8,116 bases of DNA. Source: DAIRET01 sp036795455. Lineage in GTDB: Bacteria; Bacteroidota; Ignavibacteria; Ignavibacteriales; Ignavibacteriaceae. Under the pieces are notes generated by a model, which saw nothing but the letters and a program-made list of their open reading frames with translations, made no database searches and was not told where the DNA came from. The stretch is from NCBI GenBank assembly GCA_036795455.1, contig DAIRET010000137.1, forward strand, positions 1 through 8,116, in the 5' to 3' direction. How positions within the stretch are numbered: position 1 is the first letter of the stretch; each line of letters opens with the position of its first letter. A program made the position numbers and the translations under genes. Positions 1-5,978 of the stretch are shown here, piece by piece.

Positions 1-525
1 AACACGAATATTGAATTCTCTCACTTCGAGCATCAGAGAACGGGACAATCCAATTAAAGCATGTTTTGTAGCAGAGTACAAGGAAGCGCCTTTAACAGGG
101 TTCTTCCCCGCAATAGAAGCTATATTGATAATACTTCCATCTTTTCTTTCGATCATTGATGGGAGAACTGCTTTAATAAAGTTGTATACACCATAAAGAT
201 TTGTTTCAACCTGCGTTTTGAAATCCTTTAAAGTTGAATCAACAAATTTATTAGTTATCATCACTCCCGCATTATTTATTAGTACGTCAATTTGCCCATA
301 CTTTTCGATTATCCGACAAATACTTTCTTCAACAAAGTTCTCATCAGTAACATCACCGACAAAAACATCAGAAGTATTATTTTCTTTAGAAATTTCAATT
401 TTTACCTCATTCAACAACTTTTCGTTCCTGCCGAAAAGCATAATTTTATAATTTTCTTTAGCCAATTTGAGCGCAATAGCTTTTCCTATTCCTCTTGAAG
501 CACCTGTAACAACTGCAATTTTCAT
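1..525 (-). CDS. Short-chain dehydrogenase/reductase (SDR), second of a tandem pair, C-terminus outside the window
   Basis: A classical SDR oxidoreductase, read from ATG 525 to the left edge: 175 codons with no stop, so roughly the last 60-70 residues are missing. Visible landmarks are the nucleotide-binding TGASRGIG (7-14), Arg33 after the second strand (suggesting NADPH), the GDV turn (57-59), NNAG (84-87), catalytic Asn109, Ser137, and Tyr150-x3-Lys154 in YSATK. All catalytic residues are intact. The start lies 2 nt after the stop of the preceding SDR, with GGGAG about 10 nt upstream inside that gene, so translation is probably coupled. The substrate-specifying C-terminal loop is not visible. 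Its place behind folE, ptpS and a sepiapterin reductase-like SDR suggests a pterin carbonyl reduction, but that is inference. It could equally be a generic SDR created by local duplication. Confidence 0.95.
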   Translation of the reverse strand, partial: MKIAVVTGASRGIGKAIALKLAKENYKIMLFGRNEKLLNEVKIEISKENNTSDVFVGDVTDENFVEESICRIIEKYGQIDVLINNAGVMITNKFVDSTLKDFKTQVETNLYGVYNFIKAVLPSMIERKDGSIINIASIAGKNPVKGASLYSATKHALIGLSRSLMLEVREFNIRV

Positions 526-527
526 AA

Positions 528-1238
528 TTACAAATCTCCCAGGACGGGTCTAAGCACAATCTCTTCCGTAACAAGATTTCCTTTTTGCAGAAAAGCCCAC
601 ACAATTACTCTTGCAATTTCTTCGGGAGACATCATTCTTTCTCCATATTGCTTCCGGATATCTTGAGACCAGATTGGGGTTTGAGTAGCACCGGGAGTAA
701 TGTTTATTACTTTAATATTGTGTTTTCTAACCTCTTCTCTCAAAACATCAGCATATGCTTTAAGTCCCGATTTGGAAGCGGAGTAGGCACTACTTTTTGT
801 AAAAACTTTTTTAGATACTACAGATAGGAGATTGATTATTACGCCTTCTTTTTTTTCTATCATTGAGGGTAAAACACTCTTTATGGTATAGATAGAACCG
901 AGCAGATTTGTATTAACAATATCAACTATTTCATTAACTGAATTGGATTCAGCAGTTTTAAAGGAAGTTATTCCGGCAATATTGATGAGACAATCTATTT
1001 TTCCTTCTGCAAGAACTTTATTGGCAGCTTGTTCAACATTCTGTTGTGAAGCTACATTCAATGGTAGAACCTCAACAGAAAGTTTTTCGTTTCCAAGCTC
1101 AGTATTCAATCTCTCAAGTTCGGTTACCCTTCTTGCCGATGCAAAAACTTTACATCCGATTCTCGCAAATTCTTTTGCAGCCGCTTTCCCTATACCTGAA
1201 CTTGCCCCTGTAATCCAGATAACGCTATCACTTGTCAT
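528..1238 (-). CDS. Sepiapterin reductase-like short-chain dehydrogenase
   Basis: A complete 236-residue SDR of the classical type. It has TGASSGIG (10-17), Arg36-Arg37 after strand 2 (NADPH preference), NIAG (86-89, a variant of NNAG), Asn111, Ser139, and Tyr152-x3-Lys156 in YSASK, followed by PGATQTPIW (182-190). From memory, the sepiapterin reductase of Chlorobium tepidum has PGAVYTPMW at the same place, with Trp196 near the pterin. It also shares a C-terminal pattern like TEEIVLRPVLGDL (224-236). Length and ends therefore fit that enzyme, which reduces the side-chain carbonyls of 6-pyruvoyltetrahydropterin with NADPH. The start codon overlaps the end of folE by 11 nt, and the preceding gene after folE is ptpS, which supports a pterin role. 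The SDR family is certain. The sepiapterin reductase assignment rests on motifs and context only. Confidence 0.82.
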   Translation of the reverse strand: MTSDSVIWITGASSGIGKAAAKEFARIGCKVFASARRVTELERLNTELGNEKLSVEVLPLNVASQQNVEQAANKVLAEGKIDCLINIAGITSFKTAESNSVNEIVDIVNTNLLGSIYTIKSVLPSMIEKKEGVIINLLSVVSKKVFTKSSAYSASKSGLKAYADVLREEVRKHNIKVINITPGATQTPIWSQDIRKQYGERMMSPEEIARVIVWAFLQKGNLVTEEIVLRPVLGDL

Positions 1239-1800
1239 ACATTCTCGAATTAATCAAACTTAAAAACTCTATCCTCGTTTTAGGATCATCCTGGAAGCAG
1301 CCAAGCATGGAGCTTGTAGTTGCCGACGAGTTTTGTTTTTCAACGCCCCTCATCATCATACACATATGGAAACCTTCTACAACTACTCCAACTCCCTGGG
1401 GAGAAAGATATTTATCTATAGTTTCTGCAATCTGCTGTGTCATTCGCTCCTGAACTTGCAGCCGTCTTGCAAAAACTTCAACTATTCTCTGTATTTTGCT
1501 CAAACCAACAATTTTGCCGTTTGGAATGTACGCCACATGAACTTTACCGTAAAAAGGCAGCATGTGATGTTCGCACATACTGTAAAAATCAATGTTCTTA
1601 ACGACAACCATTTCATCATACTTTTCGGTAAAAATGGCTTTATTAAGAACTGAATCAATATCCTTTTTATATCCTGAAGTAAGAAATTCATATGCCTTTG
1701 CTACTCTTTTAGGAGTGCTTAAAAGCCCTTCACGTTTCGGGTCTTCCCCGATTTCTATCAGAATATTCTCAACGAATCCTTTTACTTTTTCGATGTCCAT
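1228..1800 (-). CDS. folE: GTP cyclohydrolase I (type IA, FolE)
   Basis: FolE converts GTP to 7,8-dihydroneopterin triphosphate plus formate, the entry step of folate, queuosine and biopterin synthesis. It is a cytoplasmic homodecamer with a catalytic zinc. The 190-residue protein has the expected length. Zinc ligands are Cys76 and His79 in MCEHHMLPF and Cys147 in GFHMCMMMRG; His78 and His145 match the catalytic histidines. GLSKIQRIVEVFARRLQVQE (99-118) and SSATTSSMLG (158-167) are typical family blocks. The ATG directly follows the stop of ptpS (TAAATG, no gap), and an AGGTGA Shine-Dalgarno (1805-1810) lies within the end of ptpS. The 3' end overlaps the next SDR by 11 nt. The direct fusion with ptpS and an SDR suggests it feeds a biopterin-type pathway here, though it may also supply folate if no second copy exists. 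Confidence 0.98.
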   Translation of the reverse strand: MDIEKVKGFVENILIEIGEDPKREGLLSTPKRVAKAYEFLTSGYKKDIDSVLNKAIFTEKYDEMVVVKNIDFYSMCEHHMLPFYGKVHVAYIPNGKIVGLSKIQRIVEVFARRLQVQERMTQQIAETIDKYLSPQGVGVVVEGFHMCMMMRGVEKQNSSATTSSMLGCFQDDPKTRIEFLSLINSRMYDK

Positions 1801-2208
1801 TTATTCACCTTTATATTCAACGTAATTGTTTTCAGTTTCGTACAGTTTTACCGAGTATAACTTACCGGCAGGCAGATTGTCTTTTAATTGATCCCATATT
1901 GCCATAACAATATTCTCCGATGAGGTTATTTTTCCTATTAAAAAGTCAACATCAAGATTCAAGTTCTTATGGTCAAGTTTATCTGTTACGTGCTCTTTAA
2001 TGATTTTCTTCAAATCTTTCAGATCAAGCAGGTAACCTGTTTGCGGATTTACTTCTCCGGCAACTACAACTTCAAGAATATAGTTATGCCCGTGTCCGTT
2101 CGGATTTGAACATTTATCATAAATTTTGAAATTCTCTTCATCGGATAATACAGGGTTAAAGAGCCTATGAGATGCTGCAAACACTTCGCGGCGGGTTATA
2201 TAAACCAT
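1801..2208 (-). CDS. ptpS: 6-pyruvoyltetrahydropterin synthase, PTPS-II (animal-like) type of the QueD/PTPS family
   Basis: A 135-residue COG0720 (T-fold) protein. Zinc ligands are His14 (AASHR), His39 and His41 (GHGHNY). The catalytic cysteine is Cys33, five residues before the HGH motif (C-x5-HGH). QueD, which makes 6-carboxytetrahydropterin for queuosine, normally has C-x3-HGH, whereas animal PTPS has C-x5-HGH. Further animal-like blocks recalled from the human enzyme are LSDEEN (21-26), CxNPNGHGHNY (33-43), LDHKNL (78-83, with the Asp79/His80 catalytic pair), IWD (104-106) and the C-terminus YETENN..YKGE with the pterin-binding Glu124. The expected reaction is dihydroneopterin triphosphate to 6-pyruvoyl-5,6,7,8-tetrahydropterin. 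An AGGA sequence lies about 9 nt before the ATG, inside the end of bcp. Standard pipelines may call it QueD. No queC, queE or queF is in the window, and folE plus a sepiapterin reductase-like SDR follow. Confidence 0.9.
   Translation of the reverse strand: MVYITRREVFAASHRLFNPVLSDEENFKIYDKCSNPNGHGHNYILEVVVAGEVNPQTGYLLDLKDLKKIIKEHVTDKLDHKNLNLDVDFLIGKITSSENIVMAIWDQLKDNLPAGKLYSVKLYETENNYVEYKGE
1805..1810 (-). promoter_or_regulatory. Shine-Dalgarno site of folE inside the end of ptpS
   Basis: AGGTGA on the minus strand, 4 nt before folE ATG 1800, lying within the last codons of ptpS. With the TAAATG junction it points to coupled translation of ptpS and folE. Confidence 0.7.
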
Positions 2209-2213
2209 GATTT

Positions 2214-2672
2214 TTATTCCTTTAATGCTGCGGCAACTTCTTCAATGTGTCCTTCAACTTTAACCTTCGGAAAGACTTTTTTCACTTTACCATTTTCATC
2301 AATAATTACGGTTGTGCGTTCAATTCCCATATACTTTCTGCCGTACATACTTTTTTCTTTCCAGACGCCGTAAGTTTCAAGCATTTCTTTCTCCGGGTCG
2401 CTTAAAAGCGAAAAAGGCAGTTCATATTTATCAGCAAATTTTTTGTGTGATTCAACCGAATCGGCACTTACTCCCAGAACTACTGCATCAAGTTTGTTAA
2501 ACATCGAAATTTCATCCCTAAAGTAGCAGGCTTCTTTAGTACAGCCGCTTGTATTGTCTTTGGGATAAAAATAGAGAACAACTTTTTTTCCTTTTAAGTC
2601 GCTCAGTTTGATGTTTTTTCCCGATTGGTCTTTTAAATTGAAAGCGGGCGCTTTCTTTCCGACTTCTATCAT
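2214..2672 (-). CDS. bcp: Thioredoxin-dependent thiol peroxidase, Bcp/PrxQ type
   Basis: A 152-residue PrxQ/Bcp peroxiredoxin that reduces hydrogen peroxide and organic hydroperoxides, normally with thioredoxin as electron donor, in the cytoplasm. The active-site block YFYPKDNTSGCTKEAC (34-49) carries peroxidatic Cys44 and a resolving Cys49 five residues later on the same helix, as in E. coli Bcp. Thr41 and Arg119 complete the catalytic set. I chose ATG 2672. The reading frame stays open to 2738, but the extra 22 codons overlap the rhodanese gene and do not look like peroxiredoxin, while GGAG at 2678-2681 sits 5 nt before ATG 2672. Its stop is 5 nt before ptpS. It is the second peroxiredoxin of this block, only about 30-35% similar by eye to the first. 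Confidence 0.97.
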   Translation of the reverse strand: MIEVGKKAPAFNLKDQSGKNIKLSDLKGKKVVLYFYPKDNTSGCTKEACYFRDEISMFNKLDAVVLGVSADSVESHKKFADKYELPFSLLSDPEKEMLETYGVWKEKSMYGRKYMGIERTTVIIDENGKVKKVFPKVKVEGHIEEVAAALKE

Positions 2673-2677
2673 AATAA

Positions 2678-2681
2678 CTCC
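2678..2681 (-). promoter_or_regulatory. Shine-Dalgarno site deciding the bcp start
   Basis: GGAG on the minus strand, 5 nt before ATG 2672 and just after the rhodanese stop (TAA, 2683-2685). It favours this start over the upstream in-frame ATG at 2738. Confidence 0.75.
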
Positions 2682-2682
2682 A

Positions 2683-3003
2683 TTAATATCTCGGTAAAGC
2701 AGGATCAACTGCAATGGACCAGAGATGAATTCCTCCACGCAAGTTGATCACTTCTTTAAACCCGTTTTTAATTAAATAATTACATACCGAGAGACTTCTT
2801 GAGCCGTGATGGCAGTATACGACATTTTTATCTTCAAGGCTAATATCTTTTACAAACTTTAAGAAATCGCTTAAAGGCATATGGTAACTGTCTTCAAGTT
2901 TTACAATATCTCTTTCCCACTGTTCTCGGACATCAATTAGTCTCAATTTTTCCCCCGCTTTAATCATCTCATTTACTTCAAATGGTGATAAATTCTTTAT
3001 CAT
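2683..3003 (-). CDS. Single-domain rhodanese (sulfurtransferase)
   Basis: A 106-residue stand-alone rhodanese domain. IDVRE (23-27) is the usual N-terminal signature, and the active-site loop is CHHGSRS, with Cys64 carrying the persulfide and Arg69 closing the six-residue loop. That loop size fits sulfur rather than arsenate or phosphate chemistry. The C-terminal NLRGGIHLW..AVDPALPRY (87-106) closely resembles the end of rhodanese domains attached to MoeB/ThiF-type adenylating enzymes, but no adenylation domain is present. The ATG overlaps the stop of the upstream peroxiredoxin by one base (TAATG), and its own stop lies 10 nt before bcp, so the three redox genes are probably translated together. 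The sulfur donor and acceptor are unknown. A role in persulfide or thiol redox balance alongside the two peroxiredoxins is inferred from the neighbours only. Confidence 0.95.
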   Translation of the reverse strand: MIKNLSPFEVNEMIKAGEKLRLIDVREQWERDIVKLEDSYHMPLSDFLKFVKDISLEDKNVVYCHHGSRSLSVCNYLIKNGFKEVINLRGGIHLWSIAVDPALPRY

Positions 3004-3476
3004 TATCCCTGTAAAGCCTCTTTAATTTTTTCATAGTTCGGCTCTTCACCGGGATTATCAAGAACTTCTGCATACTTTATCAATCCATTTTTATCAATAA
3101 CAAATGCAGAACGTTTAGCGACACCCATATAATCAAATTTACCAGGTGCAAAAACATCGTGAATTGCTCCGTATGCTTTACAAACTTCTTTGTTGAAATC
3201 GCTTAAAAGCGGGAAATTCAGATTGTTTTTTTCTTCCCACATTTTTAAAGAAAACGGGCTGTCGACACTAACGCCTAAAATCTGGGCATTAAGTGCGGTA
3301 TAACGGCTGTAGTTATCTCTCATTGTACACATTTCTTTTGTACATACACCCGTATTTGCGAAAGGAAAGAACAATAAAACTACATTTTTACCTTTAAATG
3401 AGGACAAAGATACATCTTCTGTATTTTGATTTTTTAGTGTGAATTCTGGTGCTTTATCACCGACTTTAATTGACAT
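3003..3476 (-). CDS. Peroxiredoxin, AhpE/Bcp-like
   Basis: A 157-residue peroxiredoxin. The active-site block LLFFPFANTGVCTKEMC (34-50) gives the family motif P38-x3-T42-x2-C45, with peroxidatic Cys45 and a possible resolving Cys50. Arg122 in AKRSAFVIDKNG is the expected active-site arginine. The FFPFA.TGVCT.EMC form and the C-terminal NPGEEPNYEKI (141-151) resemble the AhpE-type redoxins of actinobacteria and Bacteroidota more than PrxQ. The reducing partner cannot be told from sequence. An excellent Shine-Dalgarno, AGGAG at 3483-3487, lies 6 nt before ATG 3476. It is the first gene after the 96-nt gap and so probably the first gene of the left-hand transcript. Its stop overlaps the rhodanese start. 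Confidence 0.95.
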   Translation of the reverse strand: MSIKVGDKAPEFTLKNQNTEDVSLSSFKGKNVVLLFFPFANTGVCTKEMCTMRDNYSRYTALNAQILGVSVDSPFSLKMWEEKNNLNFPLLSDFNKEVCKAYGAIHDVFAPGKFDYMGVAKRSAFVIDKNGLIKYAEVLDNPGEEPNYEKIKEALQG

Positions 3477-3572
3477 AAATAACTCCTTTTTATTAATAAT
3501 TTGTACCTATAGAAACAATAAAACCGTTTTTAAGTTCATTTTTTTTACCAGGTTATTATTACTAAGAATAAA
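3477..3572 (-). other. Intergenic gap between two gene blocks, likely site of a promoter for the peroxiredoxin-pterin block
   Basis: This 96-nt, very AT-rich stretch is the only gap longer than 20 nt between genes in the window. It contains the Shine-Dalgarno of the peroxiredoxin gene. I found no convincing terminator for the ABC ATPase gene (only weak A/T stems without a T-run) and no strong sigma-70 or Bacteroidota-type promoter. The best -35/-10 pair by eye (TTGTTT, 17 nt, TAATAA) matches only three of six bases in each box. A transcript start here is plausible from position alone. Confidence 0.35.
3483..3487 (-). promoter_or_regulatory. Shine-Dalgarno site of the AhpE-like peroxiredoxin
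   Basis: AGGAG on the minus strand, 6 nt before ATG 3476. It is the strongest ribosome binding site in the window and fixes that start. Confidence 0.8.
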
Positions 3573-4676
3573 TCAAATACTTTCTTCAGTTTCAAAGTTG
3601 AAGAAATGGAACTTATTCACATCAAAAAACAGGCTTCTTTTTGAACCGGCTTGCGGTTTCTCCCTTGCCGGTATTCTTGAAGTAAACTGAACTTCATCAG
3701 CCTGGAAATAAAGAAAGAGTTCATTCCCCATCGGTTCAACAACATCCAGTGTGGCGGCGTACTCATACATTTCGCTGTATGTAGGTTTAGTGTTCTCATC
3801 GAAAATATCTTCGGGACGAATTCCGAGCCAAATATTTTTGTCAACGTAGGCTTTTAGCTTTACTTCATCTTTTCCGCTAAGTTTTATTTTCAAAGAGTTT
3901 TTATTACCGATAAAATTCAAACCGTTATCAAGAGCAATCTTTCCTTGAACAAAATTCATTGAAGGACTGCCGATAAATCCGGCTACAAATTTATTCGCAG
4001 GGAAATTATATAGGTTCAGCGGAGCATCAATTTGCTGAATAAAACCGTCTTTCATAACAACAATTCTATCCCCCATTGTCATAGCTTCGGTTTGGTCATG
4101 CGTAACATAAATCATCGTAGCTTCCAGTTTATGATGCAGTTTCGAAATCTCGGTTCTCATTTGAACACGCAGTTTAGCATCAAGATTGCTTAGGGGCTCA
4201 TCGAATAAGAATACTTTCGGTTTTCTTACGATTGCGCGACCAACAGCAACACGCTGTCTTTGACCACCGGATAACGCTTTCGGTTTTCTGTTCAGGTACT
4301 CTTCCAATCCCAAAATTTTAGCGGCTTCATTCACTCTTTTAGCAATTTCATCCTTTGGAAATTTTCTGAGTTTAAGCCCGAATGCCATATTTTCAAAAAC
4401 AGTCATATGCGGATAGAGAGCGTAATTTTGAAAGACCATTGCGATATCTCTATCTTTCGGTGAAACGTTATTTACCAGTTTACCATCGATGTACAACTCT
4501 CCGCTGGAAATTTCCTCAAGCCCGGCAATCATTCGTAAAGTCGTTGATTTACCGCAGCCTGAAGGTCCCACCAGTACGACAAACTCTTTCTCTTTTATCT
4601 CGAAGTTCGCATCTTTTACGGCTATGTTGCCGCCTTCATAAACTTTGTTAACGTTGATAAGTTTTACTTCTGCCAT
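3573..4676 (-). CDS. Sugar-type ABC transporter ATP-binding protein (MalK/UgpC/MsmX family)
   Basis: A 367-residue ATPase of the carbohydrate-uptake (CUT1) class, acting on the inner face of the cytoplasmic membrane. Walker A is GPSGCGKST (37-45), the Q-loop is Gln83 in VFQNYALYP, the signature is LSGGQRQR (135-142), Walker B is VFLFDEP with Asp159 and Glu160, the D-loop is SNLDAKLR (163-170), and the switch is His193 in VTHDQTEAM. The C-terminal third contains the regulatory OB/TOBE region with GIRPEDI and a second TOBE block around VVEPMGNELF. Length fits the family. No permease or binding-protein gene is adjacent, so it is an orphan ATPase that, like MsmX, could energise one or several importers encoded elsewhere. 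The substrate cannot be stated. ATG 4676 is 3 nt after the aroA stop with AGG 6 nt upstream. Confidence 0.97.
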   Translation of the reverse strand: MAEVKLINVNKVYEGGNIAVKDANFEIKEKEFVVLVGPSGCGKSTTLRMIAGLEEISSGELYIDGKLVNNVSPKDRDIAMVFQNYALYPHMTVFENMAFGLKLRKFPKDEIAKRVNEAAKILGLEEYLNRKPKALSGGQRQRVAVGRAIVRKPKVFLFDEPLSNLDAKLRVQMRTEISKLHHKLEATMIYVTHDQTEAMTMGDRIVVMKDGFIQQIDAPLNLYNFPANKFVAGFIGSPSMNFVQGKIALDNGLNFIGNKNSLKIKLSGKDEVKLKAYVDKNIWLGIRPEDIFDENTKPTYSEMYEYAATLDVVEPMGNELFLYFQADEVQFTSRIPAREKPQAGSKRSLFFDVNKFHFFNFETEESI

Positions 4677-4679
4677 TTG

Positions 4680-5957
4680 TTACCTGCAAATACTTTTCAG
4701 TTGTGATATAAAATTAGGATTAGAAATCTTAACGCACTCAAAATTATTAATTTTTCCCCCCTCTTCCAAAAATAAAGATAAAATTGAGAAAGCCATCGCA
4801 ATCCTGTGATCTCCAAAACTCTCGAAAACAACGTTTTGTTTTTTGGGTGAACCGTCTATTGAAAAACCATCTTCAAATTCTTCTACTTGCACACCAAGTT
4901 TGTTGAAATTATAACATAATGCTTTTATTCTGTCCGACTCTTTTACTCTAAGTTCGGAAGAATTTCTTATCTCAAAAAAACCTTCGGCAAATAGCCCGGC
5001 TACGGCAAGAATAGGAATTTCATCTATAATATTCGGAATGACGTTTGCTTCAATCTGAACATTTACAAGTTTACTGCTGCGAACGAGTAAATCACCATAC
5101 TTTTCATTATTCGAGGTATTCTCCGAAATGATCTCAATGCTCCCGTCCATTGTTCTTAAAATATTTATAATTCCAGTTCTTGTTTCATTAAGAGATACAT
5201 TCTTAATAATTAATTCTGAATTTTGAGATAAGAGTGTCAATACTATAAAGAAAGCAGCAGTTGATATATCGGAAGGAATATTATACTCGCCGGCTGTAGG
5301 ATAATTCTTTTTCGATGCGTAGATATAACTTGCTCCCTCTTTTTTTTGTGATGATAACCCGAGCAATAATTCTGTATGATTCCTCGTCGGAATTTCTTCA
5401 ATTATGCAGGTTTCTTCTTCACAGTGTAAACCGGCAATCAGCAAGCAACTTTTTACTTGAGCGCTTGGTACCGGAAGTCTGTAAACAATATGATTCAACA
5501 AAGTTACCGGATTTACTTCGATAGGTAATTTATAATTATTATCACGAATATCCGCACCCATCATCCTTAAAGGAGCAATTATCCTATTCATCGGACGAGA
5601 AGAAAGAGAATCATCCCCGGTTATTACCGAATCGAATTTCTGTGCGGATAATAAACCGGTCAACAACCTTGCAGTTGTACCTGAATTTCCCGCATAGAGT
5701 TGTGAAGACGGTTTAGAAAACCCGAATATCCCATTCCCCGATACTTCTATTTCATCATGTTTAAAAACAAAATCAGTACTCAAACTTTGTAAGCAAGAAA
5801 TAGTAGATTTTACGTCTTCGGAGTCGGAAAGATTTTTTATGATTGATTTCCCTTTTGCCATTGCAGAAAAGATGACGGCTCTATGCGAAATTGATTTATC
5901 CCCTAGAAGAAATAATTCTCCTTTTATACTATTAATATGATCGAATTTTTCTTCCAT
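4680..5957 (-). CDS. aroA: 3-phosphoshikimate 1-carboxyvinyltransferase (EPSP synthase)
   Basis: AroA transfers the enolpyruvyl group of PEP to shikimate-3-phosphate, the sixth step of the shikimate pathway, in the cytoplasm. The 425-residue protein has the usual length and all blocks: GDKSISHR with Lys21 and Arg26, YAGNSGTTARLL (88-99), GDDSLSSRPMNR (114-125), PSAQVKS, PSDISTAAFF (catalytic Asp region), DEIPILAVAG, LRVKESDRI and FGDHRIAMAFSI. The SAQVKS and GNSGTTxRL forms are those of the Gram-positive-like group rather than the E. coli group (SSQF, GNAGTAMRPL). No other aromatic pathway gene is near. The start has no well-placed Shine-Dalgarno: AAGGAA lies about 15 nt upstream within a small inverted repeat, so translation may depend on coupling to trmH 10 nt before. 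Confidence 0.98.
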   Translation of the reverse strand: MEEKFDHINSIKGELFLLGDKSISHRAVIFSAMAKGKSIIKNLSDSEDVKSTISCLQSLSTDFVFKHDEIEVSGNGIFGFSKPSSQLYAGNSGTTARLLTGLLSAQKFDSVITGDDSLSSRPMNRIIAPLRMMGADIRDNNYKLPIEVNPVTLLNHIVYRLPVPSAQVKSCLLIAGLHCEEETCIIEEIPTRNHTELLLGLSSQKKEGASYIYASKKNYPTAGEYNIPSDISTAAFFIVLTLLSQNSELIIKNVSLNETRTGIINILRTMDGSIEIISENTSNNEKYGDLLVRSSKLVNVQIEANVIPNIIDEIPILAVAGLFAEGFFEIRNSSELRVKESDRIKALCYNFNKLGVQVEEFEDGFSIDGSPKKQNVVFESFGDHRIAMAFSILSLFLEEGGKINNFECVKISNPNFISQLKSICR

Positions 5958-5960
5958 TGT

Positions 5961-5978
5961 AAAGGAATTACTTCCTTT
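5961..5978. repeat. Small inverted repeat spanning the trmH stop and aroA leader
   Basis: A perfect 7-nt inverted repeat (5961-5967 and 5972-5978) with a 4-nt loop. On the minus strand the 5' arm is AAAGGAA, a Shine-Dalgarno-like sequence, and the loop holds the TAA stop of trmH. The stem is A/T-rich with only two G-C pairs, so stability is modest. It lies directly before aroA. Confidence 0.5.

Noticed and set aside
11..1825. Several plus-strand open frames opposite the SDR and folE genes (for example 292-498, 943-1263, 1333-1653).
   Set aside because: They are antisense shadows of strongly conserved minus-strand genes, have no recognisable domain, and overlap each other.
1801..2208. Annotation as QueD (queuosine synthesis).
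   Set aside because: The active-site spacing is C-x5-HGH as in PTPS-II rather than C-x3-HGH, there are no queC/E/F neighbours, and an SDR resembling sepiapterin reductase follows. QueD activity is not strictly excluded.
2673..2738. In-frame upstream extension of bcp by 22 codons (ATG 2738).
   Set aside because: It overlaps the rhodanese gene, does not resemble a peroxiredoxin N-terminus, and the Shine-Dalgarno GGAG lies just before ATG 2672.
3477..3572. Possible terminator or sigma-70 promoter in the gap.
   Set aside because: Stems are short and A/T-only without a T-run, and the best promoter boxes match only half of the consensus.
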